Assembly: GCA_963556145.1 (NCBI GenBank)
Contig: OY744465.1
Location: 4,402,001 to 4,466,000 of the forward strand
Direction: 5' to 3'
Source of the DNA: Hygrocybe punicea
Taxonomy: Eukaryota; Basidiomycota; Agaricomycetes; Agaricales; Hygrophoraceae
DNA: 64,000 nt
The first letter of the stretch is position 1; each line of letters opens with the position of its first letter. The position numbers and the translations under genes are program-made. Under the pieces are notes generated by a model. The model did no database searches, had not been told where the DNA came from, and saw only the letters and a program-made list of their open reading frames with translations. Of the stretch, positions 57,664 through 64,000 are shown in pieces.

Positions 57664-59368
57664 GACACTTTTGTTACGTTTTTCAACTCCGCAACTCCGA
57701 TTCCAACTCTGTTACCCACCATGACGATTCCACTTTATCACACCTTCCTTTTTCGTTTCCTTTTACCTTTTGTCTTCTTTCGGACATCGTTGTTTCTTCT
57801 TGTTCTTGTTCTCTTTTCACCCTTTCTTCTAGAACAATCCAGACCGACCATGGACATATCCCACATGACCTCGCTGTACCCGAATAATCTCCTTGCCGAC
57901 GGACATCATCGCTATTGTCTTTTCCCTCGCCCTGACATATTGTTGACTTCATCCCACGACAAACCGATTCACAATGGCTGTACTCCCAACACAGCTAATT
58001 ACCGTAATCATCATTGGCAGCATCGCCATCACCTTCCTCATCAGTTTTTACCTTGTTATGATCTATCTTTGGCATCGGTACCGAAACCCTTCTGCCATTG
58101 ATACTTCCGACCTCCACCTCAACAATATCTCACCACGTAATTGACAATTGCCATTCCTGGATATTTGGTTTCCATATTCATACCCTGTGCCTACCATTAT
58201 CCTCCCTGATTATCCGACGACATTCCTCACCTGCATGTGAACTCTGAACAATCCCCGATCACAAGACATTTCACTGTTCTCTCTAATCCGACCATCGCCG
58301 GAGCATACTCTTTTGGACTTCGACTACAGACCATACGACTTCCCAAACAGTGAACCAACCCCTATCGCATATTGTTTGCACGACACCGCTTCAATGCAGT
58401 ACCCGATGACTTGTTCCCACAGCTTGTCACTCATGCCATGACTCGAAACCTGGACCCACATTCATTTAACCTTTTCCATCTATAACCTTGATATCTCCCA
58501 CACTCGTTTACAACAATACCCTTTCTTGGACGAATACTGACATCAGGTGGACCGCATTGTTCCACAGACAGGACAAGACATTGCTCCTCAATACGTCATC
58601 AACACAGACATCATCATCCGGTACAGCTTATGCTGTTCACATGTCTGACCTCGATTATCCCACCATCCTAGTTGGTTTTCTCTCCACACATTCCTTTGTT
58701 TTCCTTTATACCGACCTTGTTGCTATGTCCCCGCTACCTCAAGACACTCTCATCACCAATCCTACACTGGACAATACCCATCTTCCACACGACCGTGCAA
58801 TGCACTTGCCAGACTACACACTTGCCTGTTACAGCAAGTGTAGACCCCGAATAGGCAATCCTGCACATCACATGACCCGATGACAAATCACCCGAGTCAT
58901 CCGGACCCCCTCTATTCCCCAATGACACCCGGGCCTCCAGTTGGATCACGAGAACATCGACATGAGGACGCCTCATGTCCGCCTCATGGTGAAAACATGG
59001 TGTAGTTGGACATGTTGTAGCTTCATGGTTGGATTCCCATTTACCTCCCCTCAAGTCCATTCACTATATCTACTGTCCTTGTTGTTGGTTCGGACTTTTT
59101 CTTCTTTCTTTTCCTTACGTTTAGTCTGGTTCTTGGGGCAGACTCATCTTGTTTTGGGTAATCCCCATGGCTCGCAATGACATTAGACCTTGACCCCCCC
59201 TCTTAGCAGTGTTGTCTTAGTTATAAGCAACAATGAAACTGCTCTTCTTTCCTCTGAAAACCGATCCCCAGTTAAGTTGATTGTTGCCGGAGCCCGCTGC
59301 AGAAGCGATCCATAACAGCTTTGCAGAATGTGAGTTGTTCTCAAAATGGCCATTCATACAGCTGATCT
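57664..59368. mobile_element. Insert of unknown type within the hAT transposase gene
   Basis: The transposase frame is lost after ETVT at about 57,663 and resumes at IWCKVHKL at about 59,374. TGACT occurs at both junctions (57659-57663 and 59369-59373) and could be a 5-bp target duplication; removing the insert plus one copy restores the frame. The 1.7-kb insert is CT-rich with no recognisable coding domain. The ends do not show clear TIRs or TG...CA. It could be a degenerate retroelement or solo-LTR remnant. Confidence 0.4.
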
Positions 59369-60156
59369 TGACTATTTGGTGCAAGGTGCACAAGTTGTCC
59401 TTCGCGATTGTGAACTCTTCCACTATTGCCCTCCCCACGTGGAAACAAGCGTGCCGTGATCACAAGTTACCTGAACGACTGATTCCTCGTGATGTGAAGA
59501 CGAGGTGGAACAGTACCTACAATATGGTCTGTGTTGCCATCAAGTACCGCGAGGCCATTGATGATGTCACAGGGAACAAACTTCTCAAACTATGCAAGCA
59601 TGAGTTGGAGGACGAGCACTGGATTGTTCTCAAGGACTTAGTGCGTGTTCTTAAGGTGAGCACCCAGTTTCCATACCCTCCAATCCATGCTGACGCTGTG
59701 TCAAGTTGTTCAAAGATGCAACACTATTCTTCTCCACCGACAACATCAAGACGATTGCTCACATCATCCCAATGATGGATCGCCTTGATACCATGCTACA
59801 GGACTCGGCAACCGAGCCTCTCGCACCAGCCATCAAGCATGCTCTGAAATTTGCTCGGAAGATTATTGACAAGTATTATGCGAAGACTGATCTCTCTAAT
59901 ATGTACCGAATTGCAATGGGTGAGTGCCCGTCTCCACCACACCACTGTCACCATTCTAAGATTGTCTAGTGCTCCACCCCCAGATGAAGCTTTCCTACTT
60001 CCGCTCGCACGGGTGGGAACAAGCCTGGATCGAAACTGTTGAGGACATGGTTACTGAGGAATTCGTCAAGTATGACAAGCCTATGCAGCCGGTGGAAGCA
60101 ACTGACGCTGCTCATCAGGAGGAGATAGACCTTTTTGATATTCCCATGGATGCTGT

Positions 60157-61404
60157 TAGTGTTGCCATAGTTCGGTTCCGAACCTGGCCGAACCCGGTTC
60201 AAACCCCGAACCGAACCCTAGGTTCAGTCTAAGTTCAGCCAAGTGCTGAACCAGACCGCGGGTTCAGTTCCGGGTTTCGAGGCCTGCCGGATTTCCTGAA
60301 TGGCTCCAAACCACGTCCAAACCGCGAACGCGGATATTTCTAAGGTATTTATTTCATTTGTTTTTCGTATTTCTTTTACTTACTTTTTCGTGGTAAACAG
60401 TATCATGTGACCATTACACGTAGGTTTTCTTCACCAACACCGCAACAACGCAAGGCCAATGAACGCGACACATTGTCGCGTTCATGAACACAGGTAAGTC
60501 TCATAAAACTTCTTAACTTTACTAATATTATCTGCCACAGGCAACTTGACCGCGATGCACACGACCCGGCACAACATGGATCCCAGCGCCAACGCAGACG
60601 CGGGACAGCCGCAACACCACCACCACCACCACCACCACCACCACCACCAGCGGTGGCAACGGCAACGGCATCAACGACGACGGCAACGGCCATCAGCAGC
60701 GCCGGCAGCAGCAGAAGCACCTGCAACAGCAGCAGCAACGCCGGCAACAGCAGCAACGCCGGCAGCAGCAGCCGTGGCAGCAACACCACCATGACCATAC
60801 CACCACCCGAAGAGGACAACAGCAGCAGTGCCGGCAGCAGCAGCTGCTGCTGCTGCTGCACCAAGCCATCCAATGCCAACGGACACGGGACAGCCGCAAC
60901 ACCACCACCACCAGCGGCGGCATGGCAACGACAACGGCGACGGCCAGCAGCAGCAGCAGCAGCAGCAACAGTGGCAGCAGCAACGGCGACAGCAGCAGCA
61001 GCAGCAGCAGCCGTGGCAGCAACACCACCACAACCATACCACCACCCCGACGAGGACAATGGTTGGCAGCAGCAGTGCCGGCAATGCCACGCAGGGACCA
61101 CGGGACAAGACCCCATCCCTCCACATCCCTTGGGGACACCAGAGGGCTCCCCCACACCCATCTACCTCGCGAAGTGCAGCACCGTATCTATTGATACGTG
61201 CCTGCCATTCGCGAGGAGAACAGACGGGGTGAGCCCACCTCGGTCTGGGTTTCAGACCGCGTCTGAACCCAGACCGAACGCAAAGAGACGGTTCGACGCC
61301 ATCTGGGTCCGGGTTTGGCCATGCGCCAAACCGGACCCGAAGTTCAGTTCGCGGTTCCGCCAAAAAGGGTCAGAACCGGACTGAACTGAACTTCGGCAAC
61401 ACTA
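60157..61404. mobile_element. Non-autonomous hAT-type element with 8-bp target duplication
   Basis: Ends are TAGTGTTGCC and GGCAACACTA, extended as an imperfect inverted repeat (left CATAGTTCGGTTC, right reverse complement GAAGTTCAGTTC). The flanks are the perfect 8-bp duplication GATGCTGT (60149-60156 and 61405-61412), the hallmark of hAT insertions. Removing the element plus one copy restores the host transposase frame (PMDAVPTVSEL). The interior has no transposase; it is dominated by CCA and CAG repeats. Subterminal regions are rich in GGTTC/GAACC motifs (CGAACCTGGCCGAACCCGG on the left), likely transposase-binding sites. Confidence 0.88.
60603..61065. repeat. CCA/CAG trinucleotide-rich repeat block inside the nested hAT element
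   Basis: Runs of CCA (60,616-60,650) and CAG (about 60,945-61,005) are embedded in an imperfect duplication. GGACAGCCGCAACACCACC occurs near 60,603 and near 60,888, and CAGCCGTGGCAGCAACACC near 60,770 and 61,008. Because the repeats are trinucleotide, all frames on both strands stay open and give poly-His, poly-Gln, poly-Ala or poly-Ser ORFs. These should not be read as genes. Confidence 0.88.
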
Positions 61405-61841
61405 GATGCTGTGCCGACTGTATCGGAACTGAAGGTATATTTGTCCCAGCCGATCGAGAGGGTCAAAGACCCTATCGCGTGGTGGTGGGATCATCGCGCA
61501 GTGTTCCCAAGGCTCTCAGTCATGGCACTCGATTATCTTAGTGCTCCTGGTAAGTGTTCTTGCCATGTGTTCATATATTCTCACACCCATGCTATACAGC
61601 TACCTCGACCGCAGTTGAGCGTGTGTTCTCGAAAGGCCACCATCTTCTCCCATATACCCGGAACAGGCTCTCTGCATCCTCGATCCGGGCATCACTTTGT
61701 CTTGGAGATTGGTGCCGCAAAGATTTGGTAGTAATGTCAGATGTGATTGAGGCTGTACAGTGTCGCAACGGTAAATGTAAGAGGGTGGAGAGTGATGGCG
61801 AGGCAGCAACAGTGCCAACAGATGTGGAGACCAACAATTAG

Positions 61842-63592
61842 GTACAATGTGCTGTGTCCATTGATAGTCCGTTGATCGGTTATAAGTATTCATGCGGTGT
61901 TCCCCACGGTGTTTTCACATGGTGTCATACCCATGGTTTGTGCCTGAAACCTATGGTATAAACCTGGACCTGTGTACACCTCACCTGTCACAGGTCTGGT
62001 GTTACAGGTGACAGGTGTGGTGTGTCAGGTTCACACCCTTGGTGTCACCTGTGTCACACACTACTCACATTCCCTCCACTCCATTATTCACCATTTTCTC
62101 AGTACACTCTTGATAGATACTATATAGGTATATAGTGTTATGTGCATACATACAAACGAGTTGAGTTTGGGTTCTGACAGTCTGACCCCATCAACAAGGA
62201 CTTGCACCCCCTGAATCTGTGCCTACAAAGGCCACATTCACCGCAGCGGTAACCATCCATTGTATTGAATATACAAGCTGGACTCTATTCATTTACCTTT
62301 ACTATATAATCATTCACTCCTAGTCACAGATTCCTTATATGGACATCTCAGTATGGTTTACCACAACATACTGAGATGTACATGATACTCCTTCATCTAC
62401 TTTCATAATATATACTTACATATTCTCTAGCTTATTCTTTAGATCTTATTCTTTCCTTAGCTGTTTTATCAGTCAGAACCCTGCCTCCAATACATTGCTA
62501 TGCATACAGACATTCACATTGGGGTCATGTGGTAATGGGATGTCATGTTGTTATTGTTCTCTGTTGATGTGGTTTCAGTGTTGTTGGGGTCTTTGGGGGT
62601 TACCATTTGAACAACCTCCTGTTCTTCAGCCCTGAGCCTTGCTGCATTATGCATGACTCTCATGTTTTGGTGTACAAGTGTGGCTGTTGCACAGTGATAT
62701 GACATGATATGATGAAATTGGGGGAAGAATCAGCTTGGTGGATTTATGTCTACTTGTGGACAAAGAGGTTGTTGCAGCTGCAGGAATTGGTGAAAAGTGG
62801 TTGCAGAAATGGTCAGTGTGTTCTACACTAGCTTAAAATGTCACCTAGCAACAAGGTAATCTATGTCATATGTAGTCCAAATCAAATTGTAAGCTAAATC
62901 AGTCGTCCATGGTAAATACTTATTCCATAGCAAATACTTCAGGCTTCAGCATAAGCTTGTGATTCCAATGCTTGCCATTGCTTGCAATGTCCCAGGTTGC
63001 TCTACAGCCTTCTATCTTCCTGCACCCCTCCTAGCTCAATGTTGTAAGGGAAGTTGTATACGAGCATATCATATTATCCAATATCTTCCATGATCTAGTT
63101 AGGTAACAAAAGTTGGCTTCACAGTGAGCAAAAGAGTTAACATATATATACCCTTTTCTCAAAGCCTCTCAATTGTTGGGATCAGGGTAGTGATGGTCTG
63201 GTTCAGGCAAGGAGGGAATTATGTGAATCTCCCTGTTATAGCTGCATTGTTTTTATTATCATTGTCTTGAAATGCTACTGCAATAATGTAAAATTCCAAC
63301 CCATGTAAAGTTGAAGTTCAGCCTAGGAAGAAATGTTGTCTCATTTGGTTATCTTGCTCCAAATATTTGCACTGACTGTCCAAACACTGTGCAAACACTT
63401 GTCCAGTATCATTCATGTTTACTGTGCTTTTGACACATCTACTAGGCCGGCACTTATGAGACTCCATTCATTCACAGTGAATGTGGACACAATACAAGTT
63501 ATTAAGGGGTTGAGCCCTTGGCACAACAGCAATGTGGTATTGATTGAATTGTGCAGAGCAGCAGGAAATAAAGAAAATTAATAAATTAGTGC
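61842..63592. other. 3' region of the hAT element without a gene
   Basis: AT-rich DNA follows the transposase stop. The first part (61,905-62,065) holds dense CACAGGTG/CACCTGTG motifs in both orientations. The rest shows no coding potential I can support; short ORFs such as 62514-62705 and 63333-63581 resemble nothing known. Confidence 0.55.
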
Positions 63593-64000
63593 TTGTAATT
63601 CATCCTTGCATCTCATTACTCTCTGATCACTTGATTGTTGTCTGACTTGCTGGAGTCATCCCTAAGATGTCCCATAACAATGAAGCCATTTGACTCATGT
63701 AAATGCTGAGGTGAGCTAGATGCCTTTCATTATTTCTTTCATTTACTTATGACTTTTGTAGTCATTTGTTAATATTGTTATGCATTCTAGGACTCAGCAT
63801 TTGTGTGAGTCAAATGGCTTATAGCAGGGACCATTCAGACTAGTATCCAGTTTTTTTCAATTTTGTTTTCAAAGATTGAAAGAAAATAATTACAGACTTT
63901 CTTAAAGTGAGTGACTCAGAATACTAAGGAATGGTGTCCCAGGTCTTGATGCCATGCCACGTCGGACTTGACATGGCACTGAAAACTAGCTGATCACTCT
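63593..64000 (-). repeat. Long right terminal inverted repeat of the hAT element
   Basis: Reverse-complement match of 55122-55510, from TTGTAATTCATCCTTG to GAAAACTAGCTGATCACTCT at the last base of the window. Differences from the left copy include small indels (for example an extra AATATTG near 63,775 and a T-run near 63,850). The match may continue past the edge. Confidence 0.88.

Larger units (their letters stand above)
56327..61841 (+). pseudogene. hAT-family transposase gene, broken by two insertions
   Basis: A BED-type zinc finger region (ESWRSPVYQIFNSNVTAG, FFKCAAPRCRNKG, NLKSHAVRCF) precedes the RNase-H-like catalytic core: HFATDAWTAPNHQAFVAWTV, LSFTADNASNNLTQAAKL, RCFNHMMHLSAVALVK. 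After the first insertion the frame resumes KVHKLSFAIVNSSTIALPTW, IPRDVKTRWNSTYNM, LFKDATLFFSTDNIKTIAHI, LSYFRSHGWEQAWIETVEDM. After the second insertion it resumes DAVPTVSELKVYLSQPIERV, DPIAWWWDHRAVFPRLSVMA and, across an intron, the C-terminal dimerisation motif STAVERVFSKGHHLL. Stop at 61839. The acidic stretch DADDDDPKPDEASDAGDDDP lies just before the first insertion. One frame change near 56,500 links the N-terminal exon to the zinc finger by an unseen intron or an indel. As it stands the gene is non-functional. Confidence 0.8.
55122..64000 (+). mobile_element. hAT-type DNA transposon with long inverted repeats; right end at the window edge
   Basis: The element spans at least 8.9 kb between about 400-bp inverted repeats and contains a hAT transposase gene. 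The right repeat ends exactly at the last base of the window, so the outermost bases and target duplication on that side cannot be seen. Inside, clusters of CAGGTG/CACCTG motifs lie on both sides of the gene (55,735-55,875 and 61,905-62,065), as expected for subterminal transposase-binding sites. It carries two nested insertions (57,664-59,368 and 60,157-61,404). Confidence 0.75.

Noticed and set aside
58850..59190. Possible solo LTR beginning TGTAGACCCCGAATAGG
   Set aside because: No matching target duplication or convincing CA end was found, and there is no second copy in the window.
60403..61384. Several 150-250 codon ORFs on both strands with poly-His, poly-Gln, poly-Ala or Leu/Val runs
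   Set aside because: They are by-products of CCA/CAG trinucleotide repeats, which keep every frame open. They lie inside a transposon with proven borders.
1..64000. CRISPR arrays, bacterial operons or prophage
   Set aside because: All genes are intron-containing fungal genes. The only regular repeats are the 69-bp array, LTRs, TIRs and trinucleotide runs, none with CRISPR spacing.

Overview
The window is nuclear DNA of a basidiomycete fungus, most likely an Agaricomycete. Genes are compact and carry many short GT-AG introns of about 45-75 bp. The gene set is typical of mushrooms: Zn(II)2Cys6 regulators, a DUF6533 membrane protein, septins, and Helitron and hAT elements. I cannot name the genus from the sequence alone. 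Gene models were built by hand from splice signals and remembered family motifs, so exon edges are approximate unless stated. Layout 1, bases 1-43,400, is a gene-dense arm. In order it holds: a partial Ser-rich protein (possibly a UspA-domain protein) running off the left edge; PET127; a predicted PD-(D/E)XK nuclease-like protein; an ARL8 GTPase; the proteasomal ubiquitin receptor RPN13; an AT-rich gap with a 69-bp tandem repeat; a short SCOC-like coiled-coil gene; a frameshifted relic of the splicing factor TFIP11/Ntr1; RAD50; a SET/MYND methyltransferase; a Derlin; an RNF216-like RBR ubiquitin ligase; a catalytically altered NDP-kinase-domain protein; TAM41; a hotdog thioesterase; an AidB-like acyl-CoA dehydrogenase; the proteasome chaperone NAS2; chorismate mutase; two divergent septin-like genes; two Zn-cluster regulators; and RIO1. 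Most are housekeeping genes with no operon-like logic. Three (RPN13, NAS2 and the RBR ligase) belong to ubiquitin-proteasome biology, and Derlin adds ER-associated degradation. Layout 2, 43,400 to about 53,300, is one Helitron on the minus strand whose 3' end lies in the RIO1 promoter. Its helicase exon is broken by two clean nested insertions: a non-autonomous LTR element (45,517-47,556, 184-bp LTRs) and a TIR element (43,735-45,430). Taking both out leaves one open helicase frame, so both insertions look young. An unrecognised companion ORF lies upstream of the Rep/helicase. Layout 3, 53,900-64,000, is a DUF6533 membrane-protein gene cut off by a hAT element with unusually long (about 400 bp) terminal inverted repeats. 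The right repeat reaches the window edge. Its transposase gene is itself broken by a second hAT-type element with a perfect 8-bp target duplication and heavy CCA/CAG repeats, and by another insert of unknown type. The most unusual candidates are a septin-like GTPase continuous in frame with a tandem Zn(II)2Cys6 regulator (34,757-37,674), an NDP-kinase domain with its active-site His replaced, and the nested transposon architecture of the right third.
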